A stretch of 64,000 nt of DNA from Ruminococcus albus AD2013 (lineage in GTDB: Bacteria; Bacillota; Clostridia; Oscillospirales; Ruminococcaceae): positions 3,162,001 through 3,226,000 of the forward strand of contig NZ_JAGS01000001.1 of NCBI RefSeq assembly GCF_000526775.1, read 5' to 3'. The notes below the pieces were generated by a model that was not told the DNA's origin, ran no database searches, and saw only the letters and a program-made list of their open reading frames with translations. The position numbers and the translations under genes were made by a program. Below, piece after piece: positions 42,358 through 51,445 of the stretch; position 1 is the first letter of the stretch; every line of letters begins with the position of its first letter.

Positions 42358-44667
42358 TTAATCTTTACGCGTACCTATACGCACCGCGATCACGGTGATA
42401 TCATCTGCTCTTGCGCCCTGTCTGCGGTCGAGTATCATGCTTCCCAGACGGTTCACCAGTTCGTTGATATCGCAGTCGGTCTTATCTGCCGCAGTCTGTG
42501 CTATCAGCTGTGCGGAATCTTCGTCCGCACCGTCGGAATTCATTATTATGATGTCGCCGTCAAAAAGCTTTATCTCGCATTTATCGGGGGGACAATCAGA
42601 CAGTATCCCTGCGGGAAATGAAGTATCTCCCAGAGACACTACTGCGCCGTCACGGCACAGCCTGCTGTTTACTGCCCCCGCTTTCAGCAGTGAAGCCCGT
42701 CCTCCGCAGAGGTCGAGATGCATTATATCCATGGTGGCAAAGCTTTCCTCCCAGCCCTTTACACGAAGCATCGAGGATACCAGCCTGTGCACGGTGGTGA
42801 GAGAAAGTCCCGAGGTGAGAAGCTTGCGGCTGAGGCTGACAGTGAATGAAGAATCCAGCCTTGCACGTTTGCCTGTGCCCATGCCATCGGACAGGAGTAT
42901 ATATTTCTCGCTGCCGCCTATATCAAAGATATCATAACTGTCTCCTGAATACTCTCCACTGGCAGATGCCGAGAAAACTGCGGCTTCCGCGGTAAAGCAG
43001 GGGAGTTCGGAGAAGGATATCCTCGTCATGCCGTTTTCTTCGGTGATATCGGGCAGAGCCATATCGCAATCGAGAATAGAGGACACCGATGCTGTAAGTT
43101 TAGCGATATCTCCCGAAAAAACGCCTTTTACAAAGGCATCGGCTCTTCGGCAGAGGTCTTCGTCTATATAGACGCATACCTTTGCGCCCTTATATCCCAT
43201 GACAGCCAACTGTTCTCGCACGCTTTCGGAGAGTCCTGTATCTATTGACTGCACCCGTGATGAACGGTATGACAGGTCGGAAAGGATATCTTCCATTGAG
43301 AGAAGCTGATCGGTAAGCATTGTCCGCAGTTCCCTGATGCGGATATTCTCGGCTTTGTCCCGTATGATATGTCTTTCGAGGTCGTTGAAAGCTTCGGCAA
43401 GAAGTACAGGTCTGTCACAGCACAGTACTGTCTGCCTGACCTGTTCATCGGTTACGGCATCGCCGCGGTCAAGGGTAAATTGAAGGATATCAAAAGCCTT
43501 CTCTGTGTTTTCGTTTTTCTCAAAACAAAGGTGATAAGAGTGGCAGTCGGTACACACGCACCGTCTGACCTCTGACGAGGCTGTGCGGGAAGCGGTGTTC
43601 CTGTCCATAGTTACCGTGACCATGTCAAGACGGCGGCGTATCTCACCGAGAGTCCTGCCTGCCATTGAAAGTCTGGCGGCTGTGGTCTGTCCGATGAGTT
43701 CGGGGGTGCTTTGGAAGCCCGATATTCGCTTGCTGAAATTCTTTATTTTATCGGCGGGTATGATAAGAAACAGGATAGAGCCTGTTACGATATCCGCGAA
43801 CATATGGTAAGTATCGCCGTTGATACCCACTGCCACAAGGCTTATCAGGGAAGTTACGAGAAAACTCATGACAGCTGCCAGTCTGCCGAAGCGGACGAAT
43901 ACTCCGCATATCAGCCCTGCCGTTGCGAGAAGCAGAGTGTTTCTTGCAAGTGAGGGGTCGCTGACAAGTACGCCGCAGGCTGTCAGTGCGCCTATGACTG
44001 CACCGCCGAAACTGCGGTATCTTCTTGATGCCTGAAGCATTATGAATGCGCCGAGCATCCTGCCGGGATTTATGGCGAATATATTCACCGAAGCGAATAT
44101 GCTCACCATCATTATGAAGAACATTCCCGCGAACATACCGTTCATGCCTGTGAGGTCGAAAACACCGCTGTGTTTTGCGGAGTCACGCACAGACATTGTG
44201 ATGAAAACGGTACAGCCTGCCAGCAGAGAATTTATCATGCGCATGGACGCAAGATAAAAATCGCTAGGCACAGCGGCAGTAACAACGCAGGAGAACAGCA
44301 TCAGCACTCCCGACACCACGAGGGAGCGATAGACGGGTTCTTCACGCCTGTCTCCGAAGGGGTCGATAAAGTGTATGGCTGTTATCACAAGCACGGAGCA
44401 TATCTGCACTATACCTGCTTCGATACCGCGGTTCAGCATAAAAGCCAGCAGCGTCCCGAGGAAAACGGCGGGTGAATAGTTACCTGCCAGAGATGCTGCC
44501 GCGCCGCACATAAATGAGGGAAAGCCCAGAGTGACAGAAAGACCTGTCAGGAGACCGCCCGCAAAAGCAATTATGCGGCATGACCATTTTCGTGCTGTTG
44601 CCGTACTTTTCGATATCTGCCTTTTTCTGGCAGGAGTTACGGATCTTGTTTTAACATTCAGTAGCAT
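42358..44667 (-). CDS. SpoIIE-like membrane PP2C serine phosphatase
   Basis: A 769-residue protein with the SpoIIE layout: about ten transmembrane helices in residues ~30-310, a central regulatory domain with a Cys cluster (CVCTDCHSYHLC), and a C-terminal PP2C phosphatase (~560-765) with YILLSDGMGTGKRA (metal-binding Asp), MDIMHLDLCGGRASLLKAG, IIMNSDGAD and GARADDITVIAVRI. In spore formers SpoIIE dephosphorylates SpoIIAA and so activates SigF in the forespore. Start: ATG 44667 is chosen because the alternative ATG 44712 has no ribosome site, though the site here is also weak. It is 70 bases downstream of rsmA. Confidence 0.88.
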   Translation of the reverse strand: MLLNVKTRSVTPARKRQISKSTATARKWSCRIIAFAGGLLTGLSVTLGFPSFMCGAAASLAGNYSPAVFLGTLLAFMLNRGIEAGIVQICSVLVITAIHFIDPFGDRREEPVYRSLVVSGVLMLFSCVVTAAVPSDFYLASMRMINSLLAGCTVFITMSVRDSAKHSGVFDLTGMNGMFAGMFFIMMVSIFASVNIFAINPGRMLGAFIMLQASRRYRSFGGAVIGALTACGVLVSDPSLARNTLLLATAGLICGVFVRFGRLAAVMSFLVTSLISLVAVGINGDTYHMFADIVTGSILFLIIPADKIKNFSKRISGFQSTPELIGQTTAARLSMAGRTLGEIRRRLDMVTVTMDRNTASRTASSEVRRCVCTDCHSYHLCFEKNENTEKAFDILQFTLDRGDAVTDEQVRQTVLCCDRPVLLAEAFNDLERHIIRDKAENIRIRELRTMLTDQLLSMEDILSDLSYRSSRVQSIDTGLSESVREQLAVMGYKGAKVCVYIDEDLCRRADAFVKGVFSGDIAKLTASVSSILDCDMALPDITEENGMTRISFSELPCFTAEAAVFSASASGEYSGDSYDIFDIGGSEKYILLSDGMGTGKRARLDSSFTVSLSRKLLTSGLSLTTVHRLVSSMLRVKGWEESFATMDIMHLDLCGGRASLLKAGAVNSRLCRDGAVVSLGDTSFPAGILSDCPPDKCEIKLFDGDIIIMNSDGADEDSAQLIAQTAADKTDCDINELVNRLGSMILDRRQGARADDITVIAVRIGTRKD

Positions 44668-44737
44668 ATTTCTCACGTCCCGATAATAGAATATATGAAC
44701 ATATTCTATCATCGAGAGTGTGGGAAATGTGTCGTAT

Positions 44738-45598
44738 TTACGTGAGTTTTTTCAGTTCCTCGCTGAAACGCACCAGTTCCTCCATGGATAGCTGTTCGGG
44801 ACGGACATTTGCCCCGAGACCGCTGTTTTCCACGGCGGCGGTGACTGTATGCTTATCGGTGCCGAGACCTGCGGACACGGAATTCACCAAGGTCTTTCTG
44901 CGCTGCGAGAATGCCGCTCTCACCATTTTGAAGAAAAAGGCTTCGTCGGTTACTCCCTCGGGGGTGGTATCATTGATATCAAAGCGCACCACACAGCTGT
45001 CAACGTTTGGCGCGGGCATGAAGCTTCCGCGGGAAACATTGAAGAGTATCTTAGGCTTTGAGAAGTAGTTGACGGCTACGGTAACTGCTCCCATATCCCT
45101 TGTGCCAACAGGTGCGCACAGGCGTGTGCCCGCTTCTTTCTGCACCATAACAGTGACGGAACGTATCCGCAGACGCTGTTCGAGAAGCATCATGAGTATG
45201 GGGGACGTTATATAGTATGGAAGATTTGCACATACAGCGACTTCCAGTCCATCGAATTCTTCCTCGATAAGTTTGTGCAGATCGACTTTCATTACATCTG
45301 CATTTATGACCTTGACGTTATCATGTTCGGCGAGGGTCTCTTCAAGCACGGGGATAAGGCGTTCATCTATCTCGATGGCGACCACCTTATCGGCACGCTT
45401 TGCCAGTTCGTTTGTAAGCACACCCACGCCTGTACCTATCTCTATCACTCCGAAGCCGGGTTTAGCATTGCCCATCTCAGCTATGCGGGGGCAAACCGAG
45501 GGGTTTACCAGAAAGTTCTGCCCGAGGGCTTTTGAAAATGTAAAGCCGTGGCGCTGCATGACGTCTTTTATAACGCCTATATTCGATAGATTATCCAT
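44738..45598 (-). CDS. rsmA: 16S rRNA (adenine1518/1519-N6)-dimethyltransferase
   Basis: A 286-residue KsgA/RsmA enzyme that dimethylates two adjacent adenines in helix 45 of 16S rRNA. SAM motif I GVIEIGTGVGVLTNELAKRA (residues ~50-70), GQNFLVNPSVCPRI at the start, catalytic motif CANLPYYITSPILMML (~120-135), and the C-terminal helix domain with FSQRRKTLVNSV. Normal length. The promoter is at 45744-45772. Confidence 0.97.
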   Translation of the reverse strand: MDNLSNIGVIKDVMQRHGFTFSKALGQNFLVNPSVCPRIAEMGNAKPGFGVIEIGTGVGVLTNELAKRADKVVAIEIDERLIPVLEETLAEHDNVKVINADVMKVDLHKLIEEEFDGLEVAVCANLPYYITSPILMMLLEQRLRIRSVTVMVQKEAGTRLCAPVGTRDMGAVTVAVNYFSKPKILFNVSRGSFMPAPNVDSCVVRFDINDTTPEGVTDEAFFFKMVRAAFSQRRKTLVNSVSAGLGTDKHTVTAAVENSGLGANVRPEQLSMEELVRFSEELKKLT

Positions 45599-45743
45599 TA
45601 CATTCTCCCCATTTATCTATCTGTCGGCTTATCCGTTTTTCGGAAAGACCAACATTGTTTTCTGTCGTTTTATTTTAACATTTCGTAAGCAAACAAAGTA
45701 ATTTGTTATTTATGTTAATTTTCAGCTATAAATCGATAATATA

Positions 45744-45772
45744 ATTTTAACATATAAGTGACATTAAGTCAA
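45744..45772 (-). promoter_or_regulatory. Promoter of rsmA
   Basis: Minus strand TTGACT (45772-45767), 17 bases, TAAAAT (45749-45744). Confidence 0.65.
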
Positions 45773-45871
45773 TAGGCAAGCGCATTATTTATCGAATATG
45801 GGGCATACTGATGAACAGATAAATGGAGTCGGTTTTAAGGGCTGAGCGAACAGTACGAAGGAGAAATAAGG

Positions 45872-46072
45872 ATGTATAATTTCAGACTTTATGCAAACGG
45901 AGAAATATCGGCAAGAGTGTTAGGAACAGCGGGATACCGCGGTTTTTCGGGCACCGACACGGATGGCATACGTTCGGTGCAGAGGTTGTGCAAGTGCCGC
46001 ACAGTGTCGGAAACGGCTGTTGATATGTCGGCGATAAGTGCGCTGAACAGGGCTGAGGGAGTCTTTTATTGA
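45872..46072 (+). CDS. Small hypothetical protein
   Basis: A 66-residue product without recognisable domain or membrane segment (MYNFRLYANGEISARVLGT...). It has a plausible ribosome site, AAGGAGAAATAAGG, before the ATG and stands alone between the rsmA promoter and the purE leader. The evidence is only the ribosome site and frame length. Confidence 0.4.
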   Translation: MYNFRLYANGEISARVLGTAGYRGFSGTDTDGIRSVQRLCKCRTVSETAVDMSAISALNRAEGVFY

Positions 46073-46139
46073 TGATATGATTTGTTATTTTACACAATAA
46101 ATCTTTTTATAACCTTAACAAATTCTATATGGAAAACTG

Positions 46140-46168
46140 TTGAAATTGTCCCGAGAATATTGTACAAT
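46140..46168 (+). promoter_or_regulatory. Promoter of the purE leader RNA
   Basis: TTGAAA (46140-46145), 17 bases, TACAAT (46163-46168). Transcription should begin at about 46175. Confidence 0.7.
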
Positions 46169-46174
46169 ATTTAT

Positions 46175-46391
46175 ATGATATCGGGGGGATGACCCTCCCT
46201 AAAAGCCGCATGGCGCAGGACAGGAGTATCGTATGATGTATTCGGGAATATGTAAAGATTCAAAAGCTTTATATTCCATGGGCGGAGCGACCGATGGCTG
46301 CCGCTTTGTCTCATCACACTCTAAGTACACCCATGCAAGTAACAAGTATGACCAAATTTGAAACTGCAACGCAATAGCTGCAGTTTTTTTT
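46175..46391 (+). ncRNA. Structured RNA before purE (unknown class; 6S-like rod possible)
   Basis: The ~215 bases from the promoter to the terminator hold no frame with a ribosome site but can fold into one long interrupted rod: GATGA (~46188)/TCATC, AAAGC/GCTTT, GCAG/CTGC, TATCG/CGATG and an apical stem GGAATA/TATTCC with TAAAG/CTTTA. Unpaired stretches lie mainly on the 5' side. A rod with an internal bubble is the general look of 6S RNA, and 6S genes are found next to purine genes in some bacteria, but no diagnostic 6S sequence was identified. It may equally be a riboswitch that controls purE by attenuation. Confidence 0.45.
46361..46391 (+). terminator. Strong intrinsic terminator directly before purE
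   Basis: Perfect 8-bp stem AAACTGCA (46361-46368) / TGCAGTTT (46379-46386), followed by further T (eight T in all). It stands only 25 bases before the purE start, so it either ends a separate small RNA or is an attenuator. Confidence 0.88.
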
Positions 46392-46416
46392 GTTGAAGAA
46401 GGAGTTTGATGCTGAT

Positions 46417-46914
46417 ATGAAGAAAGTAGCAGTTATCATGGGTTCGGACAGCGATTTTCCTGTGGTATCCAAGGCGTGTGCCGAGCTGAAAGCTTACGGT
46501 GTGCCTTATGAATGTCATGTTATGAGCGCCCACAGAACACCTGCCCTTGCCGCTGATTTTGCAGACAAGGCTAAGGAAAACGGATTCGGCGTTATCATCT
46601 GTGCGGCAGGTATGGCTGCACATCTGGCAGGAGTTATCGCGGGACACACTACACTGCCTGTTATCGGTATCCCCTGCAAGTCCAGCAATCTTGATGGCCT
46701 TGATGCTCTGCTGGCTACTGTACAGATGCCCAGTGGCATACCTGTAGCGACTGTCGCTATCGACGGTGCAAAGAATGCGGCTTTGCTGGCTATACAGATG
46801 CTGGCACTCTCCGATGATGGTCTGGCAGAAAAGCTGGAAGCTGCAAAGGCTGAGATGATCGAGGGCGTTAAGGCAAAGGACGCTGCTCTGCAGGAAAAGC
46901 TGGCTGCACTGTGA
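46417..46914 (+). CDS. purE: N5-carboxyaminoimidazole ribonucleotide mutase
   Basis: A 165-residue class I PurE: MGSDSDFPVV (phosphate/ribose site, residues ~7-17), SAHRTPALAADFA (His ~45), ICAAGMAAHLAGVIAGHT (~70-88) and TVAIDGAKNAALLA near the end. It converts N5-CAIR to CAIR in de novo purine synthesis; the PurK partner is not in the window. Start ATG 46417 is about 12 bases from GGAG (46401-46404), a long spacing; a TTG upstream overlaps the terminator and is unlikely. It is the first gene of the purE-HAD-purF-purM group. Confidence 0.96.
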   Translation: MKKVAVIMGSDSDFPVVSKACAELKAYGVPYECHVMSAHRTPALAADFADKAKENGFGVIICAAGMAAHLAGVIAGHTTLPVIGIPCKSSNLDGLDALLATVQMPSGIPVATVAIDGAKNAALLAIQMLALSDDGLAEKLEAAKAEMIEGVKAKDAALQEKLAAL

Positions 46915-47564
46915 GCAGATACAAGTTCCTGCTGTTCGATCTTGACGGCACACTGATGGATACAGCGCCCGGAATATTCAGCGTGGTGAGGTACACCATG
47001 GAAAAGATGGGACTGGAAGAACCTCCGAATATGAGAAGATTTCTGGGACCTCCGCTGTTTCGGTCGATGAAGGAATTCTGCGGACTGGACGATGAACGCG
47101 CCTGGGAAGCGGTCAGGATATACCGCGAAAAGTATCCTGTGGACGGGCTTTTCGATTCTGAAAAGTTTGAGGGCGTTGAGGATATACTTAAAGAACTCAG
47201 AAACGACGGATTCGTCCTCGGAGTTGCTACAAGCAAGCCCGAACCCTTTGCAAGAAGCCTTTTGGAGCATTTCGATATGGCAAAGTATTTCACCTTTATC
47301 GGAGGTTCCGGAGTGGACGGTGCAAGGGACACGAAGCAAGAAGTCATCGAGTACACGCTGGAAAATCTTGGCGTTACGGACAGAAACAGCGTGCTTATGA
47401 TAGGCGACAGGCTCCATGATATCGTGGGAGCCAAGGAATGCGGGCTTGACAGCGTATATGTGCTGTGGGGCTACGGCAGCAGGGAAGAAGCGGAAGAATG
47501 CGGCGCTGACATTATCGTGGAAACGCCTGCAGACTGCCGCAGTTATATAATTTCAGGAAATTGA
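46911..47564 (+). CDS. HAD-superfamily phosphatase (PGP/PpaX type)
   Basis: A 217-residue HAD hydrolase: motif I FDLDGTLMDTAPG (residues ~8-20), helical cap, motif II VATSKPEPF (~105), motif III Lys and motif IV MIGDRLHDIVGAKECG (~165-180). It resembles phosphoglycolate phosphatase or pyrophosphatase PpaX. It starts at GTG 46911 with a 4-base overlap (GTGA) onto the purE stop, so it is translationally coupled to purine synthesis. A role in removing pyrophosphate or a purine-nucleotide phosphate is possible but not shown. Confidence 0.9.
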   Translation: MSRYKFLLFDLDGTLMDTAPGIFSVVRYTMEKMGLEEPPNMRRFLGPPLFRSMKEFCGLDDERAWEAVRIYREKYPVDGLFDSEKFEGVEDILKELRNDGFVLGVATSKPEPFARSLLEHFDMAKYFTFIGGSGVDGARDTKQEVIEYTLENLGVTDRNSVLMIGDRLHDIVGAKECGLDSVYVLWGYGSREEAEECGADIIVETPADCRSYIISGN

Positions 47565-47635
47565 CGGATAACGGATATGCGTCGGGAATCGGCGAATATC
47601 CGATAAAAATAATAAGGTATCGGGAGATTTGATTT

Positions 47636-49057
47636 ATGGGCGGATTTTTTGGCGCAGTGTCAGCTAACGACTGTATACAGGACGTTTTCTTCGGCACTGA
47701 CTATCATTCACATCTGGGCACAAGAAGAGGCGGTATGACCTCATATGCGCCCGAAATAGGTTTTCAGAGAAACATTCACAGCATTGAGAACTCACCTTTC
47801 AGAACAAAGTTCGAGAAAGACGTTGAGGCTATGCGCGGCAAGGTCTGTATCGGATGTATAAGCGATACAGATCCTCAGCCGATAATGGTAAGGTCTACGA
47901 TGGGTCTTTATGCTATATGCTCCATCGGCGTTATACATAACGCAAAGGAGCTGACAGAGGAGCTCTTGCTGAAAGGCTGTGCAAACTTTGAGACTATGAG
48001 CAGCGGTGCTATCAATTCCGCAGGACTTATCGGTGCGCTGATAGCTCAGAAAGACAGCTTCGTTGACGGTATACGCTACGCTCAGGAGAAGATACAGGGC
48101 ACTATGTCACTGGTGCTTATGACTGAGGATTCCATCATATGCGCAAGGGACAAGGCAGGCAAGCTGCCTATTCTCATCGGTGAGAGATCGGACGGATACT
48201 GCTTCTCATTTGAAGATTTCGCTTACCAGAAGCTGGGCTACAAGACCTGCCATGAGCTGAAAGCAGGCGAGATACTGAAGCTCACCAAGGACGGCTACGA
48301 GATACTCTCCGAGGGTACGGACGAAATGAGCATCTGTACTTTCCTCTGGACTTACTACGGCTACCCCAACGCCAACTACGAGGGCGTCAATGTTGAGGGC
48401 ATGAGAATACGCAACGGCATGATAATGGCGGAGAACGACATCAAGAACGGCAGACTGCCCGATGTTGACTACGTATGCGGCGTTCCCGATTCGGGTACTC
48501 CTCACGCTATCGGTTATGCCAACAGGAGCGGTATCCCCTTTGCAAGACCTTTCATAAAGTACACTCCCACATGGCCCAGAAGCTTTATGCCTACAAATCA
48601 GTCCATGAGAAACAAGGTAGCTAAGATGAAGCTGATACCCGTTCATGAGTTCATCGAGGGCAAGAAGCTGCTGTTCGTTGATGACAGTATCGTAAGAGGT
48701 ACACAGATGAGGGAGACGGTTGAGTTCCTTTATGAAAACGGCGCTAAGGAAGTTCATATGAGATCTGCCTGTCCTCCTATAATGTACGGCTGCAAGTACC
48801 TTAACTTCTCGAGAAGCACTTCTGAGCTGGAACTCATCGCAAGGCAGATAATCGACGAGAATGAGGGTATCGAGGGTGTTAAGTACATCAGCGAATACAG
48901 CGATACCAACACCGAGAGAGGCAAGTATCTCAGAGATGAGATATGCCGCCGACTGAAGCTCACTTCACTGGAATTCCAGTCCGTAGAGGGTACAGTAAGG
49001 GCAGTAGGCAGACCCGAGTGCGGACTTTGCACATATTGCTGGAACGGCAAGGAATAA
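47636..49057 (+). CDS. PurF homologue with degenerate glutaminase site
   Basis: A 473-residue amidophosphoribosyltransferase-type protein. The C-terminal phosphoribosyltransferase half is intact: CGVPDSGTPHAIGYANRSGIPF and the PRPP loop LLFVDDSIVRGTQMRETVEFL (~345-365), ending in a Cys pair, CGLCTYC. The N-terminal Ntn domain begins MGGFFGAVS where active PurF reads MCGIFG, so the nucleophilic Cys is Gly. The oxyanion HNGN motif is CSIGVIHN, and the conserved glutamine-binding RYST and SD.E segments are also changed. If it makes phosphoribosylamine it must use free ammonia or another glutaminase. Alternatively it has a different role. Context (purE, purM) supports the purine pathway. Confidence 0.88.
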   Translation: MGGFFGAVSANDCIQDVFFGTDYHSHLGTRRGGMTSYAPEIGFQRNIHSIENSPFRTKFEKDVEAMRGKVCIGCISDTDPQPIMVRSTMGLYAICSIGVIHNAKELTEELLLKGCANFETMSSGAINSAGLIGALIAQKDSFVDGIRYAQEKIQGTMSLVLMTEDSIICARDKAGKLPILIGERSDGYCFSFEDFAYQKLGYKTCHELKAGEILKLTKDGYEILSEGTDEMSICTFLWTYYGYPNANYEGVNVEGMRIRNGMIMAENDIKNGRLPDVDYVCGVPDSGTPHAIGYANRSGIPFARPFIKYTPTWPRSFMPTNQSMRNKVAKMKLIPVHEFIEGKKLLFVDDSIVRGTQMRETVEFLYENGAKEVHMRSACPPIMYGCKYLNFSRSTSELELIARQIIDENEGIEGVKYISEYSDTNTERGKYLRDEICRRLKLTSLEFQSVEGTVRAVGRPECGLCTYCWNGKE

Positions 49058-49099
49058 CACTTACAACAAGTTAAAGTATATGACCGAAAGGAAGCATTT

Positions 49100-50140
49100 A
49101 TGAACAAGAACAGTTATTCAAACAGCTACAAGGATGCAGGCGTTGACGTTACTGCCGGTTACAAGGCAGTAGAACTTATGAAGCAGTACGTAGGCAGAAC
49201 AGTTACCAAGGGCGTTATCGATGGTATCGGCGGTTTCGGCGGACTCTTTGAACTGGATATCACAGGCATAAAGAAGCCTGTTCTGGTATCGGGCACTGAC
49301 GGCGTTGGTACTAAGATCAAGATCGCTTTCCTGATGGACAAGCATGACACCGTGGGCATCGACTGCGTTGCTATGTGTGTAAATGATATAATCTGCTGCG
49401 GCGCTAAGCCCCAGTTCTTCCTTGATTATATCGCCTGCGGAAGAAATATCCCCGAGAAGATCGCAAGCATAGTTTCAGGCGTTGCAGAGGGCTGTGTACA
49501 GGCAGGCTGCGCACTGGTAGGCGGTGAGACTGCGGAGCATCCCGGTCTTATGCCCGAGGAAGAGTACGACCTGGCAGGATTCTCTGTCGGCGTTGTTGAT
49601 AAGGACAAGATACTCGACCCCACCACACAGAAGGCGGGTGATGTAATGATCGCTATAAAGTCCAGCGGTGTACATTCCAACGGTTTCTCGCTGGTAAGAA
49701 AGGTATTCGATGTTAACGAGGAAAATCTGGCTAAGCACTATGACGAGCTGGGTACAACTCTTGGCGAGGCACTGCTGACACCTACACGCATCTATGTTAA
49801 GGCTATCATGAGCCTGCTGGATGCTGTAAAGGTAAAGAGCATATCCCACATCACAGGCGGCGGATTCTACGAGAATATCCCGAGAGCACTGCCCAAGGGC
49901 ATATCCGCTCAGATCAAGAGAAGCGATGTTCAGGTACTGCCTATATTCGACCTTATCGCAAAGACAGGCAATATCCCCGAGAGAGATATGTTCAATACTT
50001 TCAACATGGGCGTTGGTATGACTGTTGTTGTTGACAAGGCTGACGCTGATGCGGCTATCGCTGCTATCAAGGCCGCAGGCGAGGATGCTTATGTTCTCGG
50101 CGAGCTGGTAGATAGCGACATGGGCGTTATCATCTGCTGA
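49100..50140 (+). CDS. purM: Phosphoribosylformylglycinamidine cyclo-ligase (AIR synthetase)
   Basis: A 346-residue ATP-dependent enzyme that closes the imidazole ring (FGAM to AIR). Signatures: YKDAGVDVTAGYKAVELMK, LVSGTDGVGTKIKIAF (residues ~55-70), VNDIICCGAKPQFFLDYIACG, GCALVGGETAEHPGLM, and HITGGGFYENIPRALP (~250). Normal length. GAAAGGAAG before the ATG. It follows purF by 42 bases. Confidence 0.97.
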   Translation: MNKNSYSNSYKDAGVDVTAGYKAVELMKQYVGRTVTKGVIDGIGGFGGLFELDITGIKKPVLVSGTDGVGTKIKIAFLMDKHDTVGIDCVAMCVNDIICCGAKPQFFLDYIACGRNIPEKIASIVSGVAEGCVQAGCALVGGETAEHPGLMPEEEYDLAGFSVGVVDKDKILDPTTQKAGDVMIAIKSSGVHSNGFSLVRKVFDVNEENLAKHYDELGTTLGEALLTPTRIYVKAIMSLLDAVKVKSISHITGGGFYENIPRALPKGISAQIKRSDVQVLPIFDLIAKTGNIPERDMFNTFNMGVGMTVVVDKADADAAIAAIKAAGEDAYVLGELVDSDMGVIIC

Positions 50141-50221
50141 TAAAAAGTATTTTCAGCCACTCGGCGCGGCTCGTGTCGGGTGGCTTTTTTAAACGGGTCA
50201 TGATGAAAGAAGTTCGGTGTT

Positions 50222-50683
50222 ATGGAATCTATTTACAATGACATTTTCGATATCCATTCTATGATAGTGTGTTTCAGGGTACTGCCCGAGAGGGTCGGTG
50301 CTTATTTGCCTGCACTCAGGGAGATATCGGATAAACTTGCAAAGGCATCACCCTCAGAGGGTTTTGTAAGAAGTGCGCTTCGCGGTTACTTTGATAAGAA
50401 CGATGATATACTTTCATGGGTATGCGGTGACAAGCCCGATGACGGCAGACGTGCTGAACTTTCTGGCGAATACTGTGCTGTACTGTCGCGGGTGATAAGC
50501 GAGATGGCGGAATGTCACGGAGACCGCGGCAGGGAATATCTGCTGTGCGACTGCGTACATAATTTCCCGCTGATGATGGCTGACGGTGAGTTTCAGCACA
50601 AGTCAGCTGATGATATGCTGAGGGATTACCGCAGAAAGTATGACAAAGATTTTCTGAAAAATGAGATGTCAAAACTTCGGTGA
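50222..50683 (+). CDS. Unknown helical protein
   Basis: A 153-residue protein with no family I recognise. It looks all-helical, with a His/Cys-containing segment AECHGDRGREYLLCDCVHNF near residue 100 that might be a metal or structural site. It begins a run of six small genes (50222-54071) inserted between purM and purN, each overlapping or abutting the next. Its stop overlaps the start of the following acetyltransferase gene (GTGA). It has no obvious purine role. Confidence 0.7.
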   Translation: MESIYNDIFDIHSMIVCFRVLPERVGAYLPALREISDKLAKASPSEGFVRSALRGYFDKNDDILSWVCGDKPDDGRRAELSGEYCAVLSRVISEMAECHGDRGREYLLCDCVHNFPLMMADGEFQHKSADDMLRDYRRKYDKDFLKNEMSKLR

Positions 50684-51438
50684 CAGATATGTTTAAAAAC
50701 TATTTCGATAAGCTTCTCACCCAGCTGGCTGTTGATTATAACTGCACTGCTGAGGACTTTTTCAAAGACAGCAACACTGTTGTGGCATCGGCTTTGAACG
50801 AGGGCAGAAGACTGTATTCAACGAAAAAGACATTCCTCTCAATGGCGACTGTCGGCAGAGGAACTGTCATTTCGGCTGACGAATCTATACATGAGTTTTT
50901 GTATGGATTTGCCAAAAGTAAACAGGGACATCAGCTGATGGAACACAGAAACCTTGCGGCGATAGACAGAGAACTTGCAAAGTACGGATACGGTCTTACA
51001 CAGACACACCATATGTTCCTGCCCTGCCGTGATGTAACACCACAGGCAGACTATGCCGTAAAGTGGTACTATGATGAGGAGATACATCAGTTTTACAGCG
51101 ATGAACGTTTTGAAAATGCCATATGCGAAGCGGCGCTTTCAACACGCCCCGACAGGATAGCGGTTGTCGCTTGCGACGGCGACAACATCATGGGCATGGC
51201 TGGTTGTTCCGAAGATGCACCTCACTGGATGCAGATAGGCATTGATGTTATGCCCGAATACCGTTCAAAGGGCGTTGGTACTTACCTTGTGACGCTTCTG
51301 AAAAACAGGATAACCGAAATGGGTGATATACCATTTTACGGAACAGGTGCGGGAAATCTCCATTCGCAGAATATCGCGCTGAACTGCGGTTTCAAGCCTG
51401 CGTGGGTGGAGATAGAAGCTAAGCCGATAAGAGGGTGA
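50680..51438 (+). CDS. GNAT-family N-acetyltransferase
   Basis: A 252-residue protein. The C-terminal half is a GNAT fold: IAVVACDGDNIMGMAGCSED, MQIGIDVMPEYRSKGVGTYLVTLL (acetyl-CoA loop RSKGVG, ~residue 205) and NIALNCGFKPAW. The N-terminal ~130 residues are a separate domain of unknown role. The start could be GTG 50680, which overlaps the previous stop, or ATG 50689. The substrate is unknown. Confidence 0.85.
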   Translation: MTDMFKNYFDKLLTQLAVDYNCTAEDFFKDSNTVVASALNEGRRLYSTKKTFLSMATVGRGTVISADESIHEFLYGFAKSKQGHQLMEHRNLAAIDRELAKYGYGLTQTHHMFLPCRDVTPQADYAVKWYYDEEIHQFYSDERFENAICEAALSTRPDRIAVVACDGDNIMGMAGCSEDAPHWMQIGIDVMPEYRSKGVGTYLVTLLKNRITEMGDIPFYGTGAGNLHSQNIALNCGFKPAWVEIEAKPIRG

Positions 51439-51445
51439 CATCACC

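Noticed and set aside
46175..46391. Known riboswitch (purine, PRPP, ZTP/pfl, T-box) before purE
   Set aside because: None of the conserved core sequences of these classes could be found by eye; only the general leader-terminator arrangement fits.
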